The notes beneath the pieces were generated by a model. The model did not search any database. It saw only the letters and a program-made list of their open reading frames with translations, and was not told the origin of the DNA. 39,121 bases of DNA from the NCBI GenBank assembly GCA_030149295.1, contig JASBRV010000105.1:1-39121 (forward strand). The letters run 5' to 3'. Each line of letters starts with the position of its first letter. The first letter of the stretch is position 1. The translations under genes and the position numbers were made by a program. The stretch is from Bacteriovoracales bacterium. Its GTDB lineage: Bacteria > Bdellovibrionota > Bacteriovoracia > Bacteriovoracales > Bacteriovoracaceae. Positions 15,601-24,582 of the stretch are shown here, piece after piece.

Positions 15601-18334
15601 GATTTTCGGTCACATCTTTAAAGATCGCATCGCCCAAAAGATCACGAAGGGTTTGAGCTGCCGCTTCTCCTGTGGCCAAATTTGTAACCACACGATTACA
15701 TTCTAAAGGATCAAAACTAGGAACAATCTTATCCACTTTTGCTTCTTTATTTCCTGTTTGTGCGATAAGCTCTTCTTTTCTCGCGCGATAAATCTCTTGA
15801 TACTTATCAATGGCGATTCTTTGCGTTCTTAAACAACTCTCTAAAGTCCCTTTACTCTTATTGAGCACAATATTTCGAGACTCTTCAGATAACTCCACGT
15901 CATTAAGCTTAGCAGCGATGCTCACTTCTCCCACAGAAAGCGCGACATCTTCCACCAAGATATTCATACAGCTCATAAAATTTTGTTCAAAAATATCAGC
16001 AGCTGCTCCCCCCAGTCTTCTTATATTAAACTCAAAGCCTCTCACTCCATATTTTCCAAGGCCCCGACTGCCAAGACAGCTTCTTACATTTTGTTTGGTC
16101 TTTTGTAGGCGATCTCTTGAATAACTTAACGTTAGTCCTAGTTCGCGGCCAATATCACCCAATTGAGTATCAACAATGGCCTGGGATGTATTATCAACTG
16201 TTACGATAAGTGATTTATAAAGACAGCCTTTAACAATATCCATTCCCAATGCACTATCCTCTCCCCTCTTTATAGGTTCATAGTGTTCTTGGGTGCAAGC
16301 GAGAAATTCTGCTTCCGCCACTTTGGAAAAGTCTCCAAGACCTGCTTGCGAAATTTTGAGCTTTAAAATTTCTTTTGCCACATCAATTGGAGCTTCTTGC
16401 ATAAAAATATTTAGGCACTTTTCGGCCATATCACTATTTCGTGCGTCACTAGCTAGACGGATACAAGCCCTAAAGTCTCTCATCACACTTTCAACAAGCT
16501 CTTCGATGTTTTCACTTTTTTCAGTAGGCATAAGTTCAGCGACTAATCTTTCAAGGGCAAGCTCGCCAAAACGAGAATAGGCTTCTTCCGTAGCAACCGC
16601 AGTAATGCGATTTGAGCTTTGATCAAAATTATTTGTTCTCTTCCCAGTCGCAGTGGCAACCTCTTCAGCAATGACCTCAATATCATGATCAGTAATGAGA
16701 CCATTGAGTAGTGGACTATTGAGGGCTTCTTTAGCCTCCTCCACGATGGTGTCTCTGACCTTTTCGCGACGTCCATTTTTAGAGAAAAAGATTTGAAAGG
16801 CAATATTCGTTAAACCTCCAGGGCCTTCTCTCTCAAAGTTCACATTATTATATTCATTCGATCTTGTGCCATCAAAACGCAATCGTGGACGAACTCCCCC
16901 TACTCCATTTTGGGTAAGGACGAGAGGATAAACAGACTTTTCAAAACTTTGATAATTGAAACGTCCTTCTTTCTTTTCGCCTTTTAAATAAGCTGCTAAT
17001 CGCGCCTCCCCTTTACCTTGAGCATTCATGATGAATTCACTTTCAAGGACCAGTTGGTTTTCCCACTCGCCTGTTGCTTCATTAAAGGCTTGAACCATAA
17101 ATTGCTTTTGACCCCGATCATCTTTTAAATGACGAATCCTCATTTGCTTTTCACGGGCGAGAGCAACGTTATTAAAATTCGCATCAATTAAACGCCCATG
17201 CTTATCAAAGTCGAGGCGTAGAGGATGAAGTTTTCCAAAAAGAGAAAAATTCAACATCATTTGATTCTTTCCTGGCCCTAATTGGGGCGTATTAGGAAGG
17301 CCAGCATCGAGTTGTTCGCGCCACATGTGATCAAGAATAGCGTCAAATTGATCAAGTTGTTGTCCTAAATCTTTATCAACTGGAGTATTTTCTACAAAAG
17401 GCTCAGCACACCCAACATTTGAGTTAAAGATCTCTTCGGTATCGAGACCTATTTGACCAAAATAAGTGAGAGCTCCTTGATAGTCGCCGTCCAAATTCAG
17501 ATCAAATACCTTCTCTGAAATAATCACTTGCTCACCATCATCATTATAACGCAATTTTCTAATCAGAATTTCATTGGAGAGAGGATTGAAAAGAACCTCT
17601 TCAAAAACTCCTGTTTCTGTTTCCTTGAGATGAAGACGGTTAAACTCATTTTGATATTTATTTACAGAAGCCTTTAGTTCTTCAAAAGCATCTTCAGGAA
17701 GTTTAAAGCCATGATTGGCCATATCCTCTTTTAGAGTTTCTATATGGTTATTAAGTTGGCCTATCGTCTTAAAGGGAAGAACCTTAAACTCAACAACATC
17801 GCCTGCTGTATTTTTAATGTCCGTACGCAAACCCGCGGTGAAGGGAAAGCTGTGGTGATCTTCATCATTGACGACTTGGATAAGAAGCTCACCTCTCTTT
17901 TGATTGAGGAAAACTCCGAGGTTGGTATTTTCTTTTTTCCCTACCTGCATAAGTTTATAGCGACTTGGCCCCTTGCGAAGATCATCGATTAATTGTCTGT
18001 ATTGGGAATCGCCTAAAACTTCTTTTGCTCCAGACTGACCGTCGGTTGTTCCCATATCATACGAAGTTGTTCTTAGAGGTGCCCAACCTTGAGGTGCTGG
18101 ATTCCATGGCTCTGCCAAACGATCAACGTTATCTCGATTGAGACTCACAATTTGCGGCTCTTTAGAAAATTCTTTTACAATGACTTTTTGAGTTTTGGTG
18201 TCGAGGTAGACTTCTTTAACTTGGGTTCCCTCTGAATTTTCTATGGTGGCTTTTCGCACAAAGCGTTCTTCGCCGTAGGCATGGTTAACCATACAAAAAA
18301 AGCTAATAAAAATGGTCATGACCACTCTCACCAA
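12641..18334 (-). CDS. giant exported protein of unknown function with ten cysteine pairs
   Basis: 1897 residues, by far the largest gene here. A Sec signal peptide (MTIFISFFCMVNHAYGEE) implies export. Residues about 25-520 are beta-rich with Asn/Asp/Gly turns (for example 361-440). From about 520 the protein is helical and acidic. Between residues 624 and 1545 there are exactly 20 cysteines falling into ten pairs: 624/640, 680/704, 753/789, 834/879, 919/964, 1011/1036, 1221/1237, 1365/1388, 1433/1453 and 1487/1545. The second member usually starts a helix (EKCLNIFM, KGCLYKSL, DGCLNLAI, DRCINDAR). Outside this region the mature chain has only Cys309. This looks like a tandem array of disulfide-pinned helical hairpins. 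The start is TTG, nine bases after AAGGAG. I recognise no family; it could be a periplasmic or surface scaffold. Confidence 0.8.
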   Translation of the reverse strand: MVRVVMTIFISFFCMVNHAYGEERFVRKATIENSEGTQVKEVYLDTKTQKVIVKEFSKEPQIVSLNRDNVDRLAEPWNPAPQGWAPLRTTSYDMGTTDGQSGAKEVLGDSQYRQLIDDLRKGPSRYKLMQVGKKENTNLGVFLNQKRGELLIQVVNDEDHHSFPFTAGLRTDIKNTAGDVVEFKVLPFKTIGQLNNHIETLKEDMANHGFKLPEDAFEELKASVNKYQNEFNRLHLKETETGVFEEVLFNPLSNEILIRKLRYNDDGEQVIISEKVFDLNLDGDYQGALTYFGQIGLDTEEIFNSNVGCAEPFVENTPVDKDLGQQLDQFDAILDHMWREQLDAGLPNTPQLGPGKNQMMLNFSLFGKLHPLRLDFDKHGRLIDANFNNVALAREKQMRIRHLKDDRGQKQFMVQAFNEATGEWENQLVLESEFIMNAQGKGEARLAAYLKGEKKEGRFNYQSFEKSVYPLVLTQNGVGGVRPRLRFDGTRSNEYNNVNFEREGPGGLTNIAFQIFFSKNGRREKVRDTIVEEAKEALNSPLLNGLITDHDIEVIAEEVATATGKRTNNFDQSSNRITAVATEEAYSRFGELALERLVAELMPTEKSENIEELVESVMRDFRACIRLASDARNSDMAEKCLNIFMQEAPIDVAKEILKLKISQAGLGDFSKVAEAEFLACTQEHYEPIKRGEDSALGMDIVKGCLYKSLIVTVDNTSQAIVDTQLGDIGRELGLTLSYSRDRLQKTKQNVRSCLGSRGLGKYGVRGFEFNIRRLGGAAADIFEQNFMSCMNILVEDVALSVGEVSIAAKLNDVELSEESRNIVLNKSKGTLESCLRTQRIAIDKYQEIYRARKEELIAQTGNKEAKVDKIVPSFDPLECNRVVTNLATGEAAAQTLRDLLGDAIFKDVTENRGFNPTACFEKEHEFMMESLPTWLLQYEGKTPDEKKELSRRRDQEMEHQTAKCLKGAISEASFYAAQKMLLETLLENPQYKDIKISNEAKMAVGLSVKRCFDDKLKDYHSVDGILEEQEKLKDVCAAELFKNSDVQKHLFTPFVEEAITQVEMGEKTKERVIELVIAELGKDLKDIKTMDEAMGKLENFTPKAIPLVLEGILEEKIFEITRPETETEKAESLRLVQLVKKEVFGENGDGELGVNLIKAVDSGDEAQMAKAINAIELAATNVLGPSVLEATALKLVEDGVLDGEEDATLLVEKGSEVLSQCLEDAKAAGLKNPIDHCVIDTTVKTTEYLLRQKLEQNIVNHSLIGNILDQKERDALANELISEERMDKLKVISQMEEGVEKDKAMDDFVLTFKIDATDRVFEKAIVNIIEEKLPAPLSFTKDQIADLARQREQLGKETSEQLSLCTKDLKERMKEKDHGVTEIELDRCINDARLIATREILPKRLEFILKWVNESDLDREKLAAYGKSHFDSCSDKMNSEINGKVYGAHLDGCLNLAITNFVGDVLIDLRDKGLLKESDKSADWNACVTDVEERAIKHVHGDKIPENLKNLQSEELYKELFLHGESLSPKRVPDIDWLIPALAACAFENEIGGALNEVTEGFMKRQEANLDPETKEAVITLTGTLDHLTNVAGDGGLDIDYSPILNWIKEEVSNPPTDEERAKGAPEPTPIESLVKDFEPKVVELLNGVANYDSEALNHALKEFKKSMEKKFGERTDKVTLGELGEHLADSPLMDVLLESMIAGMVESQTKAALEEEGASTTVTKLLGSKLMINRLFGSGPGKEALDNLKREFILPFLKGEIKTLEVPKELMGNVTDVLAQDTAVNGFAETLFGPIIQKQLNDEREWITTGFWSPFKKVGAYVMGYRVNEDFQWGNRFDPTKDPNYLRFTPSGKKAVEVFSERLLKPMLRGELTAEQEEAVTEEITDLVKDAMGEND

Positions 18335-18362
18335 AAGGTCATACTCCTTGTTTTCTCAAACT

Positions 18363-18380
18363 CTCCCTAAACATAGGGAG
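18363..18380. terminator. short hairpin between the rhomboid gene and the giant gene
   Basis: CTCCCTA and TAGGGAG form a 7-base-pair stem around AACA. It lies 55 bases after the rhomboid stop and 28 bases before the giant gene start, both on the minus strand. No T-run follows, so it may be a weak terminator, an attenuator or an mRNA 5' stem. Confidence 0.35.
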
Positions 18381-18434
18381 GAACTAATCTTATCGACATA
18401 CAAGGAGATTTCTTGATGGGAATTCTGGACTAAA

Positions 18435-19328
18435 TTAAAGGGACTTTTTAATAATTTCGATGAGATAAGTGCCCACACTAAAAAAGAGAGCAAGAAAAAC
18501 CATCAAAAGTTTTTGTTTGAGCTCTCCTCTTTGCCAAGGAAACAAACCCCAAATCATCCCCACTGCTAAACCTACACCGTGGGCGATGTTGGCAATATTT
18601 CCGATGGCACCAAAAAGACAAAGAAAATACCAACCAATCATTAAGTAAACATCTCTTTTGGGCAGACGAAATTCGGCGTCTTCATGAAAGCGACCAAAAA
18701 TCCACAGGTAACCTAGAAGCCCATAGACAAGACCACTTAAACCACCAAAGCGCGGGCCAAAGGCAAAATATTGCAAAAGATTAGAGCTTATTGAAACGGC
18801 TAAGACAAAGAGTAAAAAGTGTTTTGAGCCCTTTTGATTTTCAAAGAGTGAGCCTAAGTCCTTAATCCACATACCGTTAAAAAAGATATGAAGGAAACCA
18901 AAATGAAGAAAAATAGGAGTCAAAAGACGCCAAAACTCGAAGGCCTTTATATCCGAGAGAAAAGGCTCTCCTGGTGTATTGATAAAAAAGAGAGCGAGAA
19001 CTTTTTGAAAATACTCAGGTGTAAAGCTAGTAACAAAAACAGCTCCAGAAATCCCTAATAAAACCGTGGTCAACTGACCCATAGGAATGGAGCGCATTTT
19101 CTCCCACTCCGGATCAACTTCAGGAGGTGGACCAGGCAGCCCCATTCTTACCCGAAAGAAATCAGCCGCAGGTTCGGCCTGGGCGGGATCATTGACATAG
19201 AGGCGATAGATCACTCCTCGCTCAGTTCGAACTTCGTTAATTTCTACCTGAAAACCTCGCTCTTTAGCCTCACCTACCAGCTTTAATGCCTGTCTTTGGT
19301 CAAAGAGCTCACCAACGATATATTCCAT
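18435..19328 (-). CDS. glpG: rhomboid-family intramembrane serine protease (GlpG-like)
   Basis: 297 residues. The first about 80 form a soluble cytoplasmic domain of the GlpG type (ELFDQRQALKLVGEAKERGFQVEI, then a Pro-rich linker). Six hydrophobic segments follow. Catalytic and structural residues are in place: HIFFNGMW with His147 and Asn151; GGLSGLVYG with nucleophile Ser198; NIANIAHGVGLAVG with His250 completing the dyad. It cleaves membrane-spanning substrates within the bilayer; the substrate is unknown. Start: the ATG lacks any Shine-Dalgarno sequence, and a TATAGT sits about ten bases before it, so the mRNA may be nearly leaderless. It is divergent from the SUF operon and 100 bases upstream of the giant gene on the same strand. 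Confidence 0.9.
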   Translation of the reverse strand: MEYIVGELFDQRQALKLVGEAKERGFQVEINEVRTERGVIYRLYVNDPAQAEPAADFFRVRMGLPGPPPEVDPEWEKMRSIPMGQLTTVLLGISGAVFVTSFTPEYFQKVLALFFINTPGEPFLSDIKAFEFWRLLTPIFLHFGFLHIFFNGMWIKDLGSLFENQKGSKHFLLFVLAVSISSNLLQYFAFGPRFGGLSGLVYGLLGYLWIFGRFHEDAEFRLPKRDVYLMIGWYFLCLFGAIGNIANIAHGVGLAVGMIWGLFPWQRGELKQKLLMVFLALFFSVGTYLIEIIKKSL

Positions 19329-19444
19329 GAGGCGATACTATATGGATTTTCAATAAGTTACAACTTTTGTCTTACTTTATGCACTAAATAAGGGTATTTT
19401 TAACGTATTTCCATGTTATAGTCTGAACCAAAATAGGTTTTTTT

Positions 19445-19475
19445 TTGACCCATTTTAAGGTATTGAGAATACTCA
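19445..19475 (+). promoter_or_regulatory. putative SUF operon promoter with palindromic operator
   Basis: TTGACC (19445-19450) and AATACT (19468-19473) are separated by 17 bases. The -10 is embedded in a palindrome, TGAG-AATA-CTCA (19464-19475). A repressor bound there would block RNA polymerase, and the Rrf2 protein encoded immediately downstream is the obvious candidate. Assigned by eye; no consensus site was matched. Confidence 0.4.
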
Positions 19476-19495
19476 CATTTTTATGATGGAACGCC

Positions 19496-19930
19496 ATGAT
19501 TAAGATTAACAAAAAGATCGAATACGCAATGATCGCACTCAAGTTTATTGCTTCTGAGTCCCTTCGGGATGAAGAAAAATTAACAAGTGCGAGAGAGATT
19601 TGTGATCGCTTTGGAACTCCCTTTGATACCACGGCGAAGGTCTTGCAGATCATGAATAGCAAGGGCCTACTTAATTCCACCAAAGGAATTAAAGGGGGCT
19701 ACAACCTCGCGCGCCCTCTCAGTGAAATCACATTTACTGAGCTTGGAAAAATGATCGAGGGAAAAGATAACTTTTCCAATTTCTGTGAAACCCCAAAAGG
19801 ATTGTGTGACCTTTATAGCATTTGCAATATTGTCACTCCCATCGACACCTTAAATAACAAAGTGAATACCTTTTTAAGTGAATTAACACTCGAAGAGCTT
19901 TTAAAAGTGGAGCAACCCCATGAGCACTGA
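19496..19930 (+). CDS. Rrf2-family iron-sulfur-sensing regulator of the SUF operon
   Basis: 144 residues. The N-terminal winged helix ([60 protein letters not shown]) is the Rrf2 signature, including the G-x-x-GGY wing. The C-terminal part has Cys97, Cys104 and Cys110 (spacing C-x6-C-x5-C), like the Fe-S ligands of IscR, NsrR and RirA. It would sense cluster status and control the sufB-nfu genes, which start inside its own 3' end (11-base overlap). It probably autoregulates through the palindrome overlapping its -10. It is functionally like IscR or SufR, but which ortholog it is cannot be told from sequence alone. Confidence 0.88.
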   Translation: MIKINKKIEYAMIALKFIASESLRDEEKLTSAREICDRFGTPFDTTAKVLQIMNSKGLLNSTKGIKGGYNLARPLSEITFTELGKMIEGKDNFSNFCETPKGLCDLYSICNIVTPIDTLNNKVNTFLSELTLEELLKVEQPHEH

Positions 19931-21353
19931 AGACGTATTAAAAGATGACTATAAATATGGTTTTTACACCGACATCGAAACAGAAGAGTTTCCTAAAGGT
20001 CTCAATGAAGATGTCATCCGTCTTTTGAGTAAAAAGAAAAATGAACCCGAATGGCTACTTGATTATCGCCTTAAAGCCTTTCGTCACTGGCAAACGCTGC
20101 CCCTTCCCGATTGGGCAAAACTAGAAATTCCTGAAATTAATTTTCAGGATCTTTATTACTATTCGGCTCCCAAGAAAAAAGAAAACGCGCCCGAGAGTCT
20201 GGATGAAGTCGATCCCGAGCTTTTAGCCACATTTGAAAAACTTGGTATCCCCTTAGCCGAACAAAAGCGCCTCACAGGTGTTGCTGTTGACGTAGTTTTT
20301 GATTCTGTCTCGTTAACAACAACATGGAAGGAAGACCTTGAAAAAGTGGGCGTTATCTTTTGCTCAATCAGTGAAGCCATTCAAGAGCATCCGGAGCTGG
20401 TCAAAAAATACCTCGGAACCGTTGTTCCTTATTCTGATAATTTTTATGCTGCCTTAAACGCTGCTGTTTTTTCTGATGGCTCTTTTGCCTACATCCCAAA
20501 AGGTGTGACATGTCCCATGGACCTTTCCACCTACTTTAGAATTAACGCTAAAGAGACCGGTCAATTTGAAAGAACTCTTATCGTTGCTGATGAAGGCTCT
20601 TATGTGAATTATCTCGAAGGCTGTACCGCTCCCCAAAGAGATGAAAATCAACTTCACGCGGCCATTGTTGAAATCGTTACTCTCGATGATGCTGAAGTTA
20701 AGTACTCTACAGTACAAAATTGGTATGCCGGAAATAAAGAAGGAAAGGGTGGGATTTATAACTTTGTGACCAAACGAGGAAATGCTCTGGGGAGAAACTC
20801 AAAAATTTCTTGGACCCAAGTAGAAGCTGGCTCTGCTATCACTTGGAAGTACCCTTCTTGTAATTTGATTGGTGACAACTCTCAGGGAGCCTTTTACTCA
20901 GTGGCCCTTACCAACAACAAAATGCAGGCGGATACTGGAACGAAAATGGTTCACATCGGCAAGAACACAAAGTCGACCATAATTTCTAAAGGAATCTCTG
21001 CTGAAACTTCTGAGAATAATTATCGTGGTCTTGTTAAGATCATGCCAGGGGCTCACAACGCAAGAAACTATTCTCAATGTGACAGCATGCTTGTGGGTGA
21101 TAAGTGTTCCGCTAACACTTTTCCCTATATCGATGTCAAAAATAATACAGCGACTGTCGAACATGAGGCTTCCACAACCAAAATTAGTGAAGATCAACTG
21201 TTCTATCTCCAGAGTCGAGGTCTAGATATGGAAAAATGTATTTCTCTTATCGTTAATGGATTTTGTAATGAAGTTTTCAAAACCCTTCCCCTAGAGTTTT
21301 CGGTTGAAGCTGTAAAACTCCTAGAGATGAAGTTAGAAAACTCTGTTGGTTAG
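19920..21353 (+). CDS. sufB: Fe-S cluster assembly scaffold SufB
   Basis: 477 residues, normal for SufB, the scaffold subunit of the SufBCD complex on which new clusters are built. Recognisable segments are [19 protein letters not shown] (about 191-209), [20 protein letters not shown] (233-252), the parallel beta-helix ([17 protein letters not shown]), and [15 protein letters not shown]. In the last, Cys396 matches the cluster-assembly cysteine (Cys405 in E. coli), and EHEAST follows. The ATG is preceded by GGAG and overlaps the regulator gene by 11 bases. sufC begins 34 bases after the stop. Confidence 0.96.
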   Translation: MSTEDVLKDDYKYGFYTDIETEEFPKGLNEDVIRLLSKKKNEPEWLLDYRLKAFRHWQTLPLPDWAKLEIPEINFQDLYYYSAPKKKENAPESLDEVDPELLATFEKLGIPLAEQKRLTGVAVDVVFDSVSLTTTWKEDLEKVGVIFCSISEAIQEHPELVKKYLGTVVPYSDNFYAALNAAVFSDGSFAYIPKGVTCPMDLSTYFRINAKETGQFERTLIVADEGSYVNYLEGCTAPQRDENQLHAAIVEIVTLDDAEVKYSTVQNWYAGNKEGKGGIYNFVTKRGNALGRNSKISWTQVEAGSAITWKYPSCNLIGDNSQGAFYSVALTNNKMQADTGTKMVHIGKNTKSTIISKGISAETSENNYRGLVKIMPGAHNARNYSQCDSMLVGDKCSANTFPYIDVKNNTATVEHEASTTKISEDQLFYLQSRGLDMEKCISLIVNGFCNEVFKTLPLEFSVEAVKLLEMKLENSVG

Positions 21354-21387
21354 CAATTTAAAAACAAAACTACTAAGGACTAAAGAT

Positions 21388-22164
21388 ATGATTGAAGTAA
21401 AAGATGTACACGCAAAACTTGCCGATGATTCTGACGGCGTAAAACAAATCCTGAATGGCATCAGTCTCACCGTCAAGCCGGGCGAAGTTCATGCCATCAT
21501 GGGACCTAATGGTTCCGGAAAATCAACTCTAGCAAAAGTGATTGCTGGACACCCTGCCTTTGAGGTTACTTCTGGTGACATCAACTTTAATGTTAATGGG
21601 AAGAACAAAAGCATCATCGAAGATGAGCCAGACGAAAGAAGTAAAAATGGCATTTTCTTAGGCTTTCAATATCCTGTTGAAATTCCCGGTGTCTCCAACC
21701 TTTCCTTTTTAAGAGAGTCTTTTAATGCTGTCTGTAAGGCCCAAGGGGCACCAGAAATGGAAGAAGAAGAATTTCGTACTTACCTAAAACCTAAGCTTGA
21801 GCTTCTTGAGATGGATGAGTCTTTTCTCGATCGTGGAGTGAATACTGGATTCTCTGGTGGTGAGAAGAAGAAAAATGAAATCCTTCAGATGGCGGTTCTT
21901 AATCCTCGCCTAAGCCTACTTGATGAAACTGATTCAGGTCTTGATATTGATGCTCTTAAAGTTGTCGCCAAGGGAGTCAATGCTCTTAAAAATAAATACA
22001 ATGCGACGATTTTAGTCACTCACTATCAAAGGCTTCTAGATTATATTGTTCCAGATTATGTGCATGTTCTTTACAAAGGAAAAATTATTAAATCTGGCGG
22101 TAAAGAGCTTGCCCTTGAGCTTGAGAAGAAAGGTTATGACTGGCTAATTGAAGGACAGGAGTAA
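21388..22164 (+). CDS. sufC: Fe-S assembly ATPase SufC
   Basis: ABC-type ATPase of 258 residues that drives conformational change in SufBCD. Walker A is GPNGSGKST near residue 36. The SufC-specific signature is [10 protein letters not shown], Walker B reads [15 protein letters not shown], and the H-loop is VTHYQRLL. No membrane domain accompanies it, as expected for SufC. The ATG at 21388 is chosen because AAGGA lies eight bases before it. An in-frame TTG at 21346 overlaps sufB but has no ribosome site and would add a non-conserved 14 residues. The stop is three bases before the sufD start. Confidence 0.96.
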   Translation: MIEVKDVHAKLADDSDGVKQILNGISLTVKPGEVHAIMGPNGSGKSTLAKVIAGHPAFEVTSGDINFNVNGKNKSIIEDEPDERSKNGIFLGFQYPVEIPGVSNLSFLRESFNAVCKAQGAPEMEEEEFRTYLKPKLELLEMDESFLDRGVNTGFSGGEKKKNEILQMAVLNPRLSLLDETDSGLDIDALKVVAKGVNALKNKYNATILVTHYQRLLDYIVPDYVHVLYKGKIIKSGGKELALELEKKGYDWLIEGQE

Positions 22165-22167
22165 ATC

Positions 22168-23367
22168 GTGTCAGAGCTTTATACGAATCAACTTGGTCGT
22201 GCCACCAAGAAAAATGAAAATTATAAGTACACGAATTTGCAAAAAGCTTTTCCAGAAGTTTTTGATCGTGCTGTATCCACCCCGACGGGTGAAGGTTTTA
22301 AATCTTTCTTAGACTCCCTCCCTTCCCAAAATGTCATCATTTTAGGAAATGGAACTTTAAATAAAGATCTTACTCACCTTCCGGAAGGTCTAGAAATCAT
22401 GGGTAAAGAGAGTACTTTTGAAGGCACTCAAAAGGAAGATCCCTTTTATCTTCTCTCCCAGGAACTTGGGGAAAAGGTTGTTAACCTTACCCTCAAAAAA
22501 AATAGTCAGATTCCTTTAACTGTTATTGTTCACGATCTTGATCTTGCAGAAAACCAAACGAGTCTTCCACGCTTAAATATTCAATGTGAAAGTGGCTCTC
22601 AAGGATACTTTTTGGAAGTTTATAGAACTAGCGATGGTTTTGATTCCCAAGTAAGGGCCCAAAGTATCAGTGCAACTCACTTTGAAGTGGGGGCAAATGC
22701 TCATATTGGTCACACCAACCTCATTTTAGCAGGTATGAATCACACTCATGTGGGAAGCCTCACTGCCAACCTTGAAAGAGATGCCAACTTTAACTCCCTC
22801 ACCTTTACAGCAACGGGAGGCACAAACCGTAATAACATTGAGATTAATGTACTAGGTGAAGGTGCTCACGCTACAATTAACGGTCTTTATACCGGAAGAG
22901 AGTCTCAACATCACGACAACTTCACACTCATTCATCATAAAGCTGCCCACACGACCAGTGAGCAGCTTTTTAAAGGCATTATGGATGAAAACTCACACGG
23001 GGTTTTTACGGGGAAAATTGTTATTCATAGAGACGCTCAACAGGTGGATTCAAGCCAATTGAATAAGAACATTCTTCTTAGTAAAAAAGCCCATGTTGAC
23101 ACCAGACCTCAAATTGAAGTTTATGCTGATGATGTAAAGTGTGGTCACGGAGCAACTGTGGGACAAATCAATCAAGAAGAAGTTTTTTATCTTGAAAGCC
23201 GTGGTATCGAAAAGTCGAAGGCCCAAAAAATTCTCTGCCACGCCTTTGGTCAAGACGTTCTTGATACATGCCCTAATAAAGACGTGACAAATTTTCTTTC
23301 AAATATACTCTTTGAGCAATTTGAAAAATTTGCGCTAGAAAATCTCGAAGAAAAATTGGTGGATTAA
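22168..23367 (+). CDS. sufD: Fe-S assembly protein SufD
   Basis: 399 residues; partner of SufB in the SufBC2D complex. The C-terminal half is the right-handed beta-helix shared with SufB: GTNRNNIEINVLGEGAHATINGLYTGRESQHHDNFTLIHH, FKGIMDENSHGVFTGKIVIHRDAQQVDSSQLNKNILLS, and VKCGHGATVGQINQEEVFYLESRGI. His in KCGHGAT matches the residue that co-ligates the nascent cluster with the SufB cysteine. The N-terminal about 120 residues are variable, as is usual. The start is GTG with GGAG seven bases upstream. The stop codon directly abuts the sufS ATG. Confidence 0.94.
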   Translation: MSELYTNQLGRATKKNENYKYTNLQKAFPEVFDRAVSTPTGEGFKSFLDSLPSQNVIILGNGTLNKDLTHLPEGLEIMGKESTFEGTQKEDPFYLLSQELGEKVVNLTLKKNSQIPLTVIVHDLDLAENQTSLPRLNIQCESGSQGYFLEVYRTSDGFDSQVRAQSISATHFEVGANAHIGHTNLILAGMNHTHVGSLTANLERDANFNSLTFTATGGTNRNNIEINVLGEGAHATINGLYTGRESQHHDNFTLIHHKAAHTTSEQLFKGIMDENSHGVFTGKIVIHRDAQQVDSSQLNKNILLSKKAHVDTRPQIEVYADDVKCGHGATVGQINQEEVFYLESRGIEKSKAQKILCHAFGQDVLDTCPNKDVTNFLSNILFEQFEKFALENLEEKLVD

Positions 23368-24582
23368 ATGAATATAAAAGAGGCACGCTCACAATTTCCC
23401 GCCCTCGATCAATTGGTTCATGGACAACCACTGGTCTATCTCGATAGTGGCGCTTCTTCACTCAAACCTCAATCCGTCATTGATGCCCTTTCTCAACATT
23501 ATGCTAAAGAAACAGCTAACGTTCATAGAGGTATCCACTTTCTTTCGGCTCAGGGAACGATGAAATACGAAGCTTCCCGAAAGGCAGCACAAGAATTTAT
23601 TAAAGCTCCCCATGAGCACGAAGTAATCTTTACTGGTGGTACGACTGATGGAATCAACCTCGTGGCAAACTCATGGAGTGACATTTTTCTCAATAAAGGC
23701 GATGAAATCCTTGTGACTACAATGGAGCACCATTCAAATATTGTCCCTTGGCAAATCGCTGCCGAAAAGAAGGGCGCTAGAGTAGTCGAAGTTCCTATTA
23801 CTGATGCTGGTGAAATAGACCAAGCAGCTTACGAAAAGCTTCTCTCTAGTGGAAAAGTTAAAATGGTGGCCATGACTCATATTTCAAACACCCTCGGCAC
23901 CATCAATCCCATATCACAGTTTTCAAAGATGGCCCATGATGTGGGATCTCACTTTCTTGTAGATGCGGCCCAGTCGGTTGCCCATATGGCCCTTGATGTG
24001 AATGAGCTAGGTGTAGATTTTCTCGTTTTTGGTGCCCATAAAATGTTTGGTCCCACAGGTGTCGGCATTCTTTGGGGCAAGGAAGAACTTCTCAATCAAA
24101 TGCCTCCCTATCGCAGTGGTGGGGCCATGATCAAAGAAGTAACGATTGAAAAAACAACCTATAATGAGCTTCCTGAAAAGTTTGAAGCCGGTACTCCTCA
24201 TATTGCAGGTGTCAATTGCTTAAAGGCCGCCATCGATTTCATTCAAAGTATCGGCTACGAAGCGATTCATAAACACGAAGAAGAGATTCTTAAATACGCG
24301 ACCAGCGAGCTAAAAAAAATAAAAGGTCTTCGCATTATTGGCGAAGCCAAGGACAAAGCTTCTGTCATTAGTTTTGTTATCGAAGGCACTCACCCACACG
24401 ACATTGGCATGATACTCGATGAACAGGGTGTAGCCGTAAGAACAGGTCATCATTGCACTCAACCCCTTATGAGACGCTATAATGTGCCCGCCACTGTCCG
24501 CGCCTCATTTTCACTTTATAACAACTTAGAAGACGTAGATCGCTTAATTTCTGCCCTTAAAAAAGCGAAGGAATTATTATGA
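23368..24582 (+). CDS. sufS: cysteine desulfurase SufS
   Basis: PLP enzyme of 404 residues that takes sulfur from cysteine for cluster assembly. LVYLDSGASSLKPQSVI opens the fold, TTMEHHSNIVPW binds the cofactor face, DAAQSVAHM carries the PLP Asp, and Lys225 in FGAHKMFGPTGVG forms the Schiff base. The sulfur-accepting Cys363 lies in RTGHHCTQPLM, the short type II (SufS) loop rather than the long IscS loop. No SufE or SufU acceptor gene is in the cluster, so the sulfur relay partner must lie elsewhere or be bypassed. Confidence 0.96.
   Translation: MNIKEARSQFPALDQLVHGQPLVYLDSGASSLKPQSVIDALSQHYAKETANVHRGIHFLSAQGTMKYEASRKAAQEFIKAPHEHEVIFTGGTTDGINLVANSWSDIFLNKGDEILVTTMEHHSNIVPWQIAAEKKGARVVEVPITDAGEIDQAAYEKLLSSGKVKMVAMTHISNTLGTINPISQFSKMAHDVGSHFLVDAAQSVAHMALDVNELGVDFLVFGAHKMFGPTGVGILWGKEELLNQMPPYRSGGAMIKEVTIEKTTYNELPEKFEAGTPHIAGVNCLKAAIDFIQSIGYEAIHKHEEEILKYATSELKKIKGLRIIGEAKDKASVISFVIEGTHPHDIGMILDEQGVAVRTGHHCTQPLMRRYNVPATVRASFSLYNNLEDVDRLISALKKAKELL

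Noticed and set aside
14300-16600. Several + strand frames of 70-104 codons inside the giant gene
   Set aside because: All are antisense to one uninterrupted 1897-codon gene, with no signals of their own.
21346-21387. Earlier TTG start for sufC overlapping sufB
   Set aside because: SufC proteins begin at the MIEVKDV equivalent, and AAGGA precedes the ATG at 21388.
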